Made by a program: the position numbers and the translations under genes. DNA of 64,000 nt from Azolla caroliniana (Eukaryota > Polypodiophyta). The notes under the pieces were generated by a model that saw nothing but the letters and a program-made list of their open reading frames with translations, was not told the DNA's origin and did no database searches. The stretch is from NCBI GenBank assembly GCA_043228905.1, contig JBHGNT010000002.1:25544001-25608000 (forward strand), read 5' to 3'. This document shows, piece by piece, positions 38,101 to 58,453 of the stretch; positions within the stretch are counted from its first letter, which is position 1, and each line of letters opens with the position of its first letter.

Positions 38101-38573
38101 GCCAGAATGCTCGTACATAATTTACTGCTTCAAAGGCTTTTCTGGTTACTTTTTAAATCTCAGGGGTGTTCAGATGGTTTATCTGAAAAATTTGCTTATT
38201 GAGTAGCCATACCCTGCTGGACCTAATATGAGAGGTTTGATCTTTGCAGGACAGTGCTCGTCGCATACTTTCATCGAAACAAAAGACAAGACTGAGGGAT
38301 CGGATTCTCCGAATAACTCGTGTCTTACAAAACACAAACGAGAAATCAACACCGATCAAGCATATTAGGAACGCAGAAGTAGAGAATGATGAGACCAGTT
38401 TACAAAGAAAGCGAGCCAAGTTATCTGCATCCTATGAAGGTATCAGAGCTAAGAAAGAATTCAAGCATGCTAAGAAAACAAAAAGACCTGTTGACATAAA
38501 GAAAAAGGGGAGCAAAAGTTTCACCAGATTGAAAAGTAAGAAGACAGCAAGGGCAAAGATGCGGACGACCTAG
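35178..38573 (+). CDS. Nucleolar two-RRM protein, RBM34/Nop12-like, six exons
   Basis: Exons: 35178-36470, 36672-36730, 37501-37570, 37679-37804, 37897-38013, 38250-38573; GT-AG, frame kept, 662 residues. Residues 1-390 are charged, Lys/Glu-rich and probably disordered, opening with SFFNSIFG and holding three SARRK repeats. RRM1 starts near residue 393 (VFIGNLP) and spans exons 1-4; RRM2 starts near 505 (VFIGNLP) with RNP1 KGIAFVLF in exon 5. The C-terminus is Lys/Arg-rich, a likely nucleolar signal. This layout is that of RBM34/yeast Nop12, a pre-60S ribosome assembly factor; the plant counterpart is an RRM protein like At5g46840. I chose ATG 35178 over the in-frame 35079 start because the latter runs through the (CT)n leader. 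The telo-box promoter supports the assignment. Confidence 0.85.
37140..37410 (+). mobile_element. LINE C-terminal fragment in RRM-gene intron 2
   Basis: DNA near 37165-37310 matches the LINE piece at about 8815-8975 in sense and order: TCACTTTGGAATGCCTTGCA, ATTCAAGAATTCCTA, then GTCTACTTGA. The encoded frame is broken. So two copies of the same LINE family lie in introns of two different genes here. Confidence 0.7.
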
Positions 38574-38625
38574 ATTGTCTTATGCCACGGCAAAGATGCA
38601 GACGACCTAGATTGTCTTATGCCAC
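38552..38625 (+). repeat. 37-bp tandem duplication across the RRM-gene stop codon
   Basis: Copies 38552-38588 and 38589-38625 differ at one or two bases. The first contains the true stop codon at 38571-38573; the second repeats the last codons and the stop in the 3' untranslated region, so the protein end is unchanged. Confidence 0.9.
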
Positions 38626-39787
38626 ATAATTCTTTGTACAGTGATTCATAGGCCAAATTTTGGAAATGTCCATGAAATATTTTTTCTTTCGTGGCTTAGC
38701 CTTTGCATACATAATCAATGAAAGTAATTAAATCTTGAGGTGACAAAGAAAAGAAATTGACTAATACTTCCAAAAAGGTTGTATAGTTGTCTTTTCATAA
38801 GCAATGCCTTATATTTTAGGGCCAAATAGTGAACATGGGGTTTGAATAACTACATGCATTTGTGTGGTTTAATTCTTTGGACACAATGTAACGGTAGTAC
38901 AAACAAAAGGTAAATGTAACAGCTACTTGGTTTATGACCTAATTTGAGGGGATTATGTAATAGAGTTTCATGTGTTTGGAACTTGGTGTTGGTTTAATTT
39001 GCTTAAGCCCATCTCATCCATAAGAACAGAGTTGGTTTACGCTAAATGCACCCTAACCTGAGGGGTCGAAGAGTTTATGCAATGGAACTAATGTTGGTTT
39101 AACTCATGTGCATCAGGTGACTTGAAGTTACATGGTTGACTGAGATATAACAGTCAAATTTCCAGTTGAAGTACTTGTATCTGTAGTACCCACGGTCAGC
39201 TAATGTAAGCCATGGTAGTCTCTCATGTGAGAGTTGCATACTTGATGTTGTTGCCTACTTTATCTTTAAGCAGTTGCCCTAATTTGTGGTTGAGGCATTA
39301 CGGATGTGTGCTCATACATAAGAAAACTAGCCAACTTCTATCTTCATGTTTCAGTCTAATTGCATTGATATAAAGCCTGATAGATAAACCTTCTATATTT
39401 TGACAGCCTTCCAATTGGGCAATTGCCTTCAAATTGTTAAATAAATTAACAGAAAACGCCAAATGTATACACATGAAAATTCTTTTTTTCCAAATTCCAC
39501 ATACAACCTTAGGTTTATTGCTTTGTTTTTGTTCTTACCTTGTTTATAACTCTCCTCTCTATTGCCAGATATCACACATCCCTCCCAATGACAAATGCCA
39601 TATCATCATCAAAGACCACATAGACACCCAATTCAAACGGTTTCATAGAAAGCATTCAATTAAATAATACAACTGTACAAAAAATTTGAGAATATCCCTA
39701 CGGCATTCAGCAATTGCACATTTTGCAAACACATTCAATGCCCATAACAAGTATATATACAGCACTTTTTACATCACTTATATGATC
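38626..39787. other. Intergenic, convergent 3' ends
   Basis: Between the 3' ends of the plus-strand RRM gene and the minus-strand transporter. It should contain both 3' untranslated regions. No coding signal was seen; the frame at 39434-39667 has no motif. Confidence 0.5.
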
Positions 39788-42700
39788 CTAGCTGGAAGAT
39801 GTATTATCAATATTCATTACATCATCGTCATGAAGCTGCACCACAGATATTGTGTTTCTATATTTGAAGTTTGATCCCAACCACATCATCAAAAGCATGG
39901 CAAATGCACAGCCACCCGAAAAGAAGAAGAACTCGTTGGCCTTCGTCAACCTCCCACCAATTAGGGCAACAATGAAAACCGTCACAAGATTCCCTATTGA
40001 AATAACACATGAAAAATACTCATTGATAATTATTGCCCAGGTATACTGTAAAACTTATTTTTCGTCGATTAACAAACACAATTTATCCTCATCAATTTCA
40101 CATGCATCTGGGATGTACATAATTCAAACTTCATTGATTTTAAGTGCATCACGGCTACTTGTACTTTTAACGTATAGTTCAGTTTTTGCGATTTTATCCA
40201 TTTGAAGGAATATAACATAATGATCAATTCTTTATCCATTTTCAAAGCATCAAGTACGATCAACCATCATCAATCTTGAATACAACAGACATAGTTCATT
40301 GTCATTTGACCTTTTTTTTTTAAAGGCTGAAGTATATTCAAATGATTTTGAGCACATGAAAGATTATTTGGTCTTAATGCATAATATATAATTCCTTTTT
40401 CATTGATTTTAAATGCATTCGAGATTCATGCAATTGATTCGATATGCATCAAGTATAATTTATTCATTAACTTCTAATGCATCAGATAATTTTCACTCAC
40501 CTGCAGATACTGTCAACAGCCAGAACGATTGAACCATCGATTTCATAGAATTGGGTGCTTGTGAATAAGCAAATTCAATACCAGTGACACTAAACATTAT
40601 CTCGCCAGCAGTGACCAGAATATACTGTGGAATTTGCCACAGCATAGATACTTGAGTTGCTGAAACAGAGGAGCTTCCCACACCAGTGCTTGCTCTTGAT
40701 TCAATAACAAGCTGAAGTAACCCCGATGTAAGGAAAGCCAATGCTCCCAAAAGCATACCTAGCAGCATTCTTCTCAATGGCTTTAATGATAACCCAACTC
40801 TTTCAAGACAAGGATAAATCACTTGATCAAACAATGGAATCATCACCAGTATGAGAACTGGATTCATAGCCTGAAAACGTAGGTAGTCACACAGAAAAAT
40901 GGGTTATCAAAACCTAGGGAGTTTATTGTAGAATATTTTAATGGAATGAAATTGGTCCTTTTATTATACAATTAGATAAAAGGTTGAAATGACCCTATCT
41001 CTACTTTTGAAAATTTAAAAACCTTCCAATTCCGGTCGCTTTTCTCAACTTTTACTTTCAGGTGATTAGAACTATATCCCATGAAAAACTTGAAGGATTG
41101 TCAAAATTTCAGTAACCTATACCATCTCTACCTTTCTTTTCACTGAAAATTGTCTAATCATAATTTAATATCCATACTAATACAAAAAATACCTGCATTT
41201 GATCAGGCTGAATAACAAGTCCACCAAGCCAAGGTAAGCACCCATCCATCTCTCGAGCTTGAAACACCCACTTTGATGACTGCTGATCAGAAAGAGCCCA
41301 GAAAAGTGGAGCAGGAAGCAAGACAACCAACACTTGAAACAACATTTTCACATCCTCTACCACATCATCATCATGCTTTAGCTTCGCAGCATCGAGCCAA
41401 TGTTTCTCCGCAACGCTACTGCCTTTAGACGCCTCCATATCGGAAGTATTTACATATTTTCTGAGCTGAAATGCATCTGTCGTCACCAAACTAACAATTG
41501 GAAAAATGTTACCTTCTGGCGGCCTATCAATATATGTTTTTCGACCCAACCAAAATATGAACACAGCAAAAATCATCAGGAAAGCTGGTACAGCAAAGGC
41601 CACTGCATATGACATATCTTCTCTTAAAATTGGTGTGAGAATGGTGGATATGAATGCCCCAGCGTTGATTGCAAAATAATAAAGTGAAAAGAATTTTCTT
41701 CGCACCCTGTCTTTATCCTCTCCATCTGGCATAGACCATTCAATTTGGTCTCCACCAAATGCTGAAACACAAGGCTTTATACCACCAGTGCCGAATGCGA
41801 TGAACCCTAGTGCAATCACAGTGCAATATAAGGTGAACACTGAAGCCTGATCAGAAGGAGGCATGGCTGCCAAAGCCATTACCCAGTTGCCAATGCTGTA
41901 TAGCAAAGACAAGTAGAAGATTGTACTATATTTTCCCTACAACAAAACAAAAAAAATGCCACGTCAAATTACACATAATTGCAAATGCATAGATGATGTT
42001 TTCATGCACATACAAGAATTTTGACCAAAGACCCCACTTTCCTGATGTTCCCTTTTGTGGGCCCTTCCCCACAAGGTTAGTAGCTCTTTCTGGCCGTTGC
42101 CTGATGGGCATCTCCCTGATTTTATTTGCAGAAAGGGGGAAAACCGCCACCACCACTTTGTTTGTAGGTCATTTACAGCCCATTCTGTGTCAGATGGCTC
42201 CAATATTGCTTAAACCCCATAGGAGAAAGAACCCACTTTGCCTAATGTTTCCCTAGACTAGGCTCTTTCCAAACTACTTTACTTAATGTTTTACTCTGAT
42301 GTTCAAGATTATGCGCCGTAGATAATGAATGTGGAGCACATCTTGCAAAATATTAGTGTCTCCCAATTCTACCTTCATGCCAAGCTATAATTCAGTCAGG
42401 GTCAAATATAGATGAGATATGCAGTAATGCAGAAGTAGATATCCCCATATGTACTAATTTTACATCTCTATTTTATTCTCGGATTTAGGCTTTGCCCCAT
42501 CTCTTCATTCCATTGCAGTCATTAATCTCTCCACTTTTAACTACATCTATTTTCATATACACTTAACAAACAGAAATAACTTCGAGCACAATGCTTCTAT
42601 TCACAAACGTGACAATTTCCTTCTAGAAAATTAGCGAAGAATACTTCTTTTGCTTAACTTAATATACAAATAACAAACAGAACTGGTCTCAAACATTACC

Positions 42701-43447
42701 AGATAATATGTCTAGTTCAGAACTTCATAAGCAAATAACAAACAGAACAAAACTGAAACACAATTTTTTTTGTTTTATAAGACCAAATAAAACTGCCTCT
42801 GTAGACCTACATATACTTACAACTAACTACACCTGAATTAAAACAGAATGTTTTTACATTACCAAACTGCAAACAATTACCAACTACAAAAGATTACTTA
42901 TCTAATAACATTACGCCTTTCTATGACCCTACCAGGTTGCATGATGATTAGCCTGCAAATGGAAATCACAATGCTTTTCTTTTATACAATAACCATTCAC
43001 CAAAAAAATGAAATACTGTAAGTTACAATGATTTCCTTTGATACAATAACCAATTACCAGAAAGAAAATGAGCTACTTAACCGAAAACATATTTTTTTTC
43101 TTTGCAATTACCAGATAACAATCGCTAAGAAGAGCTCCAAGGATTGGGGTAGCATAGCAAGCAACAATGAACAAGTGGACAACCTCTGTGGCTTGTGTCT
43201 CACTCATTCGAACATGCTCTAACAAGAACAGGGCTAAGATGGTTCTCATGCCATAGAATGAAAACCTCTCACAAAATTCATTCCATACAAGATATTTCAC
43301 ACTTGATGGAAATAGACTGAAATCTTGAAAAAGTGCTTTCTTTCTCTTCTTCTCTTGGAATATGGTTTTCTTAATGTTTCCTTGGGTTTTGATGTTTCCA
43401 TTATCATCATGTAAAAGCGTTTCTCTGAGTAACGAATCCTCTCCCAT
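39788..43447 (-). CDS. Proton-coupled peptide transporter, SLC15/PEPT-like, four exons
   Basis: Exons: 43447-43112, 41936-41193, 40870-40501, 39993-39788; GT-AG, frame kept, 551 residues. It belongs to the POT/PTR family: signature GALLSDCYLGKYSTI (104-118) and FFSLYYFAINAGAF (194-207). It reads closer to animal PEPT1/PEPT2 than to the plant NPF (NRT1/PTR) proteins: NEFCERFSFYGMR (56-68) has the proton-linked ExxERF, and FGTGGIKPCVSAFGGDQ (160-176), LFWALSDQQSSKW (323-335) and GIEFAYSQAP (457-466) are near-identical to the animal blocks. Residues matching PEPT1 His57, Trp294 and Glu595 are His91, Trp325 and Glu459. The big extracellular domain of animal PEPT1 between helices 9 and 10 is absent, as in bacterial members. 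Function is probably di/tripeptide uptake with protons; membrane unknown. About 12 membrane helices are expected. A 5' untranslated intron is likely (see 43448-44250). Confidence 0.85.
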
Positions 43448-44250
43448 GGTTCTGTTTCACTTATGGATCTGTATCAACAATAAAAAATCTACAGCATAAG
43501 AAGGAAAAAAAGAGATTCAAATTGATGCAAGAAAAAAAGGTGAAATCTAACGCTGCAGAGATTCAAGAAACCCTTAAAGCTCAGATACGGAAAGACAGAA
43601 AACATAACCTGAATTCATAAGTGAAAGAATGTAAAAAAAACTGATTTGGGAATGAAAACACTAGCAGCCGACAGAAGGATGCACGGAAGGTCTAAAACAC
43701 ATAAAAATATGAAAACGAAAGATTAAAGGAAACCCCTGAATCAGACAGGAATGAATACACAAAGAAGAGCCATAATGGAGACATGAAAAGATGGACGTAA
43801 AAAATCCCTTATTCATACAAAGAAAGATAGGGAATAAACCTAATTCAAAGAGCGTGTATAAAATCTTAATTCACACAAGGAAAGATGGGAGGAAGGGGAA
43901 TCAGAGATGAGAAGATAGAAACTAAAACACGCTGATTCAGTCAGACACGGAAAGATGGGAAATAAAATTAGAAAAGCAATTTCAGACATGGAATGATGAG
44001 AATAGAAACCCTAATCGAGGCATAGAAAAAGGAAAACAAGAAAAAGAAATCCAAATCCAGAGAGATCAGAAGATAAAGAGGAGAAGAAGCATAGATACAA
44101 ACAGAACAAAATAAAGATCGAAGAGAGGAAGCCCAAACCTGCAGGCGGGGGAACCAAAAAGAACTGTGTTGTGAAACCCTAGCGATGGAGAAGACGGAAG
44201 GAGAAGAAGAAGAAGAAGAAGAAGAAGGGATGGGTGAGCAAAAAGAGACA
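43448..44250 (-). promoter_or_regulatory. Leader of the peptide transporter gene with probable 5' intron
   Basis: On the minus strand, CTAGGGTTTCACAACAC near 44170 followed by CGCCTGCAG|GTTTGG near 44140 looks like a leader exon with a donor. An acceptor ATAC-AG|ATCCATAAG lies about 20 bases before the start codon. A (GAA)n tract is at about 44194-44227 on the plus strand. The inferred 5' intron is about 670 bp and is rich in short AGGAAAGATGG-type repeats. Confidence 0.5.
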
Positions 44251-44424
44251 AAAGGAAGAAGAATCAGAAATTATTGGGGGATTCGAGAGAACAAAAAAGA
44301 AGGCGAGAATTTGGATGCTTTCATTCATTCATTCAATTTGGATGACTAAAAAGTTTCTGAATATCTCCCAATCTACCCTTCACCAATAAATTACAAACCA
44401 ATACCCCTCTCTCTCCCTTTTTCT

Positions 44425-44670
44425 TTTTTTATCGTAATTAGCTTACTCTAATGGTAAGTCAATAACACTACAAGCACTCTGTGTCTTGGGTTCGAAACTC
44501 AATCTCCTCACCTCTCTATTATATACTTCATATATATATATCACCTCTCTATTATATACTTCATATATATATCTCTATTTCACTAGATGCCACTGTGGAA
44601 TGTAGGAGTTGAACCCATGACCACTTGGTCTCTATTGGGCAACCTTACCAACTGAGCTACATCTCTCTCT
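44425..44670. mobile_element. tRNA-derived SINE-like foldback, copy 2
   Basis: Plus strand: TAGCTTACTCTAATGG (A box, about 44438) and CTTGGGTTCGAAACTC (B box, about 44488). Minus strand: TAGCTCAGTTGGTAAGG (A box, about 44663-44647) and GGTCATGGGTTCAACTCC (B box, about 44627-44610). Thus two tRNA-like heads face each other around AT-rich duplicated sequence (CACCTCTCTATTATATACTT twice). Copy 1 is at 28255-28425. It ends in (CT)n. Acceptor stems do not pair, so these are not working tRNA genes. Confidence 0.7.
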
Positions 44671-46500
44671 CTCTCTCTTTGGTAGTCTTCTTAGTCTCTC
44701 TCTTCTTCTTCTTCTACTTCTTCTTCTTCTGCATGGAACAACCTAACCTGACACACACTACTTGGAGATATAATGACGATGATGATCACATCTCTCTCAT
44801 TTTTGTCTTGTCCCAGACAAACACACACACCACCGAGTCGAGTCCGGGAGCTTGCGGCTTCTCATCCAATCCAGTGCTCCCCACTTTGGATACCTATCCG
44901 AAATAATACCCCACATTACCCATTCTCCCCTTCTCTGCCTCTGCCTCTTGCCTCCTCTTGCTCCTACTCATCTACTCTTGTAGGTCTAGTAGTTTTTCAA
45001 AACCATCGACACTACCTAAATTGTATTCTTATTCTCATTCTTGGATTGTTTAATCGATGCTTAGGGTTTACGTTCCGGAAAGCTACTCGCATACCCCCTC
45101 GATTTTTCGCAAAAGTACGAGAATGGCCCTCCTTCTTCACCATGCGTTGTTCAATTTGTTACTTTAAAATCTTGGGTGACTTCTGAAAGTCCGGGAATGT
45201 TTTCACCTTATTTTCTAAATTAAATAAGATATTTTCTTTCTACTTTTGATTCAACGAATCATTCTCAAACTTACTCACGTGATGGTGCAGTGTTAAAGCA
45301 GGTACTTTAACGATGACCTTGCACACATCCCACATATATGTATACAATACATATATTTTAAGTTCTTGAGTGAGAACTTGAGTGTGGACAAGCCCAATGG
45401 CGATGACATGGATCTGCAACATGATTTGATGATGATGGAGTCATACGTACATTGAGTGTTTTGAGGTTGAGTCTAAGGTCTAGAGAATTCTGTTGTGTGA
45501 AGACTCGTTACAAAACCAAATATGGCGAAGATGAAGACACGTCGAAGGGAAGTATCGCCTCTCGAGTATTCAAAACAACTTATACGACGTGTAAACATGA
45601 TGGTGAGGTGGTGGAACTTGAAGTCGTGAATTCAAGTTTGTCGTTTCTGTTTATATACCAATAAATAATGCTCATGAGCATAAAGGAATGAATCTCGTCT
45701 CCTTTATGTTTGGGTCTAATGGTATGTTCATTCATTACACAACAACTTTCACTTTTTTTGTTGCAACAACACTCCTCACATGTTCAGTTTTTCGTACCCC
45801 AATAGACTAGAAAGGATACAATCGTCAATAAAACATAGTGTCTCAATCCATTAATTTATTTTCATGTTGAAAATATGTAGTCACCCTACGTAGTTAACAA
45901 CCAATGTATCCTAATGTTCTATATTGATAGAAGGGAAGGTTGATATCCAAAATGACTATATGTTAGTATGGCAATCAATAAAGGAACAATTCACTCTTCT
46001 TATGTATTTTATGAAGGAATCCATGTGAGCTACTAGCAATTTACGAGTTTAAATATCGATGTTCATATAAATGTACTTTAAGAACTGGAAAGAAATGGTT
46101 TTGAAATGAAATTTAATCATAGTAAACAAAAATCTCAATCCAAACAACACACAAGAAATTGAAGCAATAATGTAAAGCATATATTGTGGCAGTCTTTTAT
46201 GTATGCAAAGAGGTGACATATTGTCAAATTAGGCTATTTTAAGAAAAAAACATAATGATAATCAATTTGAGTCGGAATTTTGTAAAGATCATCCTTTTAA
46301 TTTGTCAACCATATTAGCTTACTTGCATCTACCACACAATACAAAAAGTTAGAACTAATAACAAGTTTTGCATGTATATCACGCAAGCTTCACCATTATT
46401 GTGGATTATAAAGCAAATGGTACATTTTTTCCTTTCTAGCTTACAAAAAGAATTGACCAACGTTTATGTTTCTAACCAATGTAAGACAAAGTTTGATTTC
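44671..46500. other. Spacer without recognised gene
   Basis: Contains (TTC)n at about 44701-44730. Frames at 44625-44906, 44773-45186 and 45452-45664 were inspected; the last has balanced composition but no known motif or splice partner. Long AT-rich stretches follow. Nothing can be assigned. Confidence 0.45.
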
Positions 46501-46509
46501 TTTCATTCA

Positions 46510-47310
46510 GATCTGGAGTAGTTAACAAATGGGTCAATTTGATCGTTGATATACAAACCCAAATGTGGGAATGACAGCTTGACTGCAAAAGAGTTCAATC
46601 CAACAGAATGTATAATCATGATCCACATTTTGACCAAGCAAAATATACTCCTAATAACCTGCCTAATCTCTCATAAAGGAAGAAAAACTAGACTATGATT
46701 CATCAATTTCATCAAATAATTACAATCAATTACTTCAAGTGGCATGGGAGCTGAAATGAGTTCTGGAGTACTTGGCAAATGGGATCAATTAGATTATTGA
46801 TATACAAACCAAACGTGGGAATGACAGCTTGACGGCACAAGGGTTCAAGACCAACAAAATGTATAATCATGGTCCACATTTTGACCAAGCCAAAGATACT
46901 CCTAATATTCTACCTATAGTTATGCAGGACGAAAGATTAGACTACAAATCATCAATTTCATCAAATAATTACAATCAACTAGTTCAAGTGGTATGGGAAC
47001 TGAAATGAAATTCAAACAAAGTTTCTCATCCAAATCTCTTCGTATTCAAAATGTTGTTTAAACACATAGAATTACATGCAAAAGCAAAGTAATGAAGGAC
47101 GAAAGATTAGACTACAAATCATCAATTTCAGAAAATAATTACATTCAATTAGTTCTAGTGGCACGGGAACTGAAATTAAATTCAAACAAGGTTTCTCATC
47201 CAAAACTCTTCACATTCAAAATTTTGTTTAAACACAGAATTACATGCACACGCAAATGCGATCTCACTCATTCTGGTGTAGTAAAACCCATCTCTTCATG
47301 CACACAAAAT
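46510..47310. repeat. Compound tandem duplication 3' of MIRO
   Basis: A 250-bp unit starting CTGGAGTA at 46513 recurs at 46763 (shared TGGGAATGACAGCTTGAC and CCACATTTTGACCAAGC). A second, overlapping period of 170 bp links GACGAAAGATTAGACTACAA at 46928 and 47098. Copies differ by scattered substitutions. Not coding. Confidence 0.85.
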
Positions 47311-47576
47311 GTGGTGTATAGATAAAAGTACCCAACTAACCAACTAAGCTTGCGAAGGGAGGAACAGAAGCCCAATTCCTTAATGGAATGTTCCGGGAAA
47401 ATTATGTAAAATTTCCATTACATTTGCATTTTCATAGACGTTACAAGTGATAAATCTTATCAAGTCAAGCAAGGAGAGCACACACGAAAAATTTTGGTAT
47501 TTGAGGAAAGGCTATTCTAGGAAGAGGCTAAACGGAGTCCAATGAAGTAGACACAGCATCCAATGTGATCCAATCA

Positions 47577-55793
<8,217 letters not shown>

Positions 55794-55919
55794 CGCCACA
55801 ACAGAGACCTCACCTCACCTCTCCTCTCCTCTCTGCCTCTGCTTCTGTTTCTGTTTCCTTTTCTTCTCTAATTTCTAATACTTTGCAACTCATAAAGACT
55901 TCAGAAGAATCAAACTATG

Positions 55920-56295
55920 GATTGTTTAATATTATTACTGCTATGTATTATTATTGAAAAATTATCATTATTTAGTCGTTATTTTTTATTGTAAGTACAT
56001 TACTATAGTCTATTAGTATTGAATTTTTCTTATTATTATTATTTTTATTGTAATTATTTTTTATTTGTTTATTGTTATTATTACTTTTATTTTTATTTTT
56101 ATTATTGTAGTTATTATTATTATTGTGATTATTGGAATAATTATTAGCATTATTATTGTTGTTGTTGTAATTTTTGTGTTGTTGTTATTCTAATTATTGT
56201 TGTTATTATTGTTGTTGTTGTTGTTGTTGTTGTTGTTATTGTTGTTATTGTAATTGTAATTGTTGTTGTTGTAATTGTATTTATTATTATTACAT
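55920..56295. repeat. ATT/GTT-rich imperfect microsatellite
   Basis: About 370 bp of ATT, TTATT and GTT units, with the purest part (TTG)n at about 56205-56238. It begins about 130 bp upstream of the MIRO start codon, so it abuts the MIRO promoter. Confidence 0.9.
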
Positions 56296-56999
56296 AATAC
56301 ATTACGTTTGATCAAGCTCAAGGATGAAACCCTCGTGCGGAGAAGAGGAGTTGGAGACATGACACATGCCTAAACCAATACACCATACGTATTCATGGGA
56401 AGGAGGTAGATGTGTGGCCACCCATAAGTGAACGGAAGTCAGACACTCTCCATAGTATGCATGCATCCAAGCAAGCTTCTTGTACGGCACACTTGATACA
56501 CACACTAAATATGAGGTAACAATGCATCCAATAGACTTTAGGAAGAAGATAAATTAGATAGATGACAACTTTGAAGTCAACATAGAGGTTGTGAATAAGT
56601 CGTCTCACACAGTAGGACATCCTAATTGCATAAAAATCGAGTTACAAGTGGACGACATGAATAGCTATCTCTTAGAAGAGGCACATCGATTTAAAATACA
56701 ACGATTCGAGTCAAATGGTTAATTCATGTTTCAAATTTTATCAAATATCAATGATGTGAATTGAAAAGCTTAACTAGAGCAGTATCCATATTGTTTTGTG
56801 ATTTCATGTATATTTGTTACAAGAGAGAGTACTACGTCATATTTTTAGGACAATATGTGTTGTCACGAGTAATGGTTAATGGATGAATTACACCAAATAT
56901 TGCCCTCACGTTATATGTTCATCGAGCTTTGGCGAATGATTTTTTCATGTTTCTATGAGCCTCGTGTGAGAATCTTGAGTTGAGGATGCTCGTATGGAA
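56296..56999. other. Spacer without recognised gene
   Basis: Frames at 56302-56620 on the minus strand are open for 67-75 codons but show no motif. No repeats or transposon ends were found. It may be the unrecognised upstream part of the LINE remnant that follows. Confidence 0.4.
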
Positions 57000-57880
57000 C
57001 TAAATTGTGTTGGCATTCTGATTGCATATTAATTGGAAGAAATCTACCCTTGTCTTATGCATTGATAGGGTTTTTGAATATTTAGGATGGCAAGGATCCA
57101 TGGTTAAAAAAGACTTTATTTTTCAAGACTTGGGATATCCATTGGGAACGAACATTATGAATGGCGAATTGATTTAATGAATGTCTTGTAAGTTAACAGG
57201 ATAAGTTCATGTATTGGTAGTCACAATCTTGGCCATTTCACATACTCTTGAAGGTTGTTTGATGTATTATGGACCCCATGATATTGGATTACTTGCAATT
57301 GCGACGATGGACAAATAAGGCTCTGCATTCTATTTTGTTGCAATCTCTTCGATATTTTTTATGGAGAAAGCGGGATATGATGGAAATCACATGGGTTGTG
57401 TGGAACCATCTAGCAACCCCTCGTCGTTTGGGAGGAGTTGCAATATTGGACTTGTCGTTATATTATGGCTCATTGATTTCCATTATCGCAAGACAAGTGT
57501 TCAAACTCACAACCATAGATACCTATTTGTTTAGTATTTCGTTGAAACTAAGAGTATCATACATGGGAGGACAACGATTAAGGCATCATGATGGCATTTA
57601 CTAAATTGATGAATTCCATTTAAGATTCCTCATTCTTCATGCTTTCAACACTTGATTGTCTCATGGCATGAAGCAATATTGTATTTGACATATGGAAACT
57701 CGGGGGAAGCTTTGGGATTGTCTCTAAAGCGACATGGACTACTGACGAGCAATTGCTTCTTTTGCACAATTCAAGTGGACGATAGTGCGCATTATTTCAT
57801 ACAATGTTTGATTGCAAGCAAGATTTGGAGTTAAATTTCTGAAATTTGGCAAGCTTTGTCACGGAGTTATTTGATTCCAA
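57000..57880 (+). mobile_element. L1-type LINE remnant (post-RT and zf-RVT region)
   Basis: Broken frames read like the region after the reverse transcriptase of plant L1 LINEs: FEYLGWQG then a gap, LRYFLWRKRDMMEITWVVWN with RRLGGVAILDLSLYYGSLI (within 57269-57604), and finally a zf-RVT-like stretch SNCFFC...HYFIQCLIASKIWS (57740-57833). Stops and shifts make it inactive. It is a different LINE clade from the one at 61580. It lies 3' of the lectin gene. Confidence 0.7.
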
Positions 57881-58453
57881 GATGATGGTGTTAGCACAAT
57901 TCACACATGTTGCCCCAAAATCAAAGATGTAGATCGTTCTCCTAGTTTTGCAATACTAGGGTAATTTTGTTTATTGGAGCAAGTAGAAATACTTTCATCA
58001 GTGGAGTGTTTGTCTTACAAGCAATGTTTTTCACATGCATTTATTTTTATAGTAGTGTGTTTTCACCAAAAACAACATAGAGAGTATTATAATGATTTTC
58101 ATTATTATCACTTGCATGAGATGGGATCCCATATAATATCATCAAGGGTGAGAAGTAGATAATCTATGAAACATTGATTCATCTAAAAGCATAATGATCT
58201 AAATTAGTTTCAACTATGATTTGTATTGATGGTGCAATATTGTATTTTATGCAAATAGTACCAAATTCATATTGTTGCTTACATCACAATGATATTTCCA
58301 TAGGTTTATTCTTTGTGGATGCGCGATGTAATTTGAAATCCACACCATATACCAACTTTGGATAAATACTACAAACCATCTCTTACACATCAATCTTCGC
58401 TAGTTGGAATTTCACTTAATTATATTGAACCCACCATTGAAGTTGAGTTCGTT

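Noticed and set aside
41926-42203. Minus-strand frames in the first intron of the peptide transporter
   Set aside because: They read through the intron acceptor; the joined transporter frame explains the coding part, and the remainder has no motif.
44578-44665. tRNA gene on the minus strand
   Set aside because: A and B boxes are present but the acceptor stem does not pair and the T stem is weak; the sequence recurs in a repeat family, so it is SINE-like.
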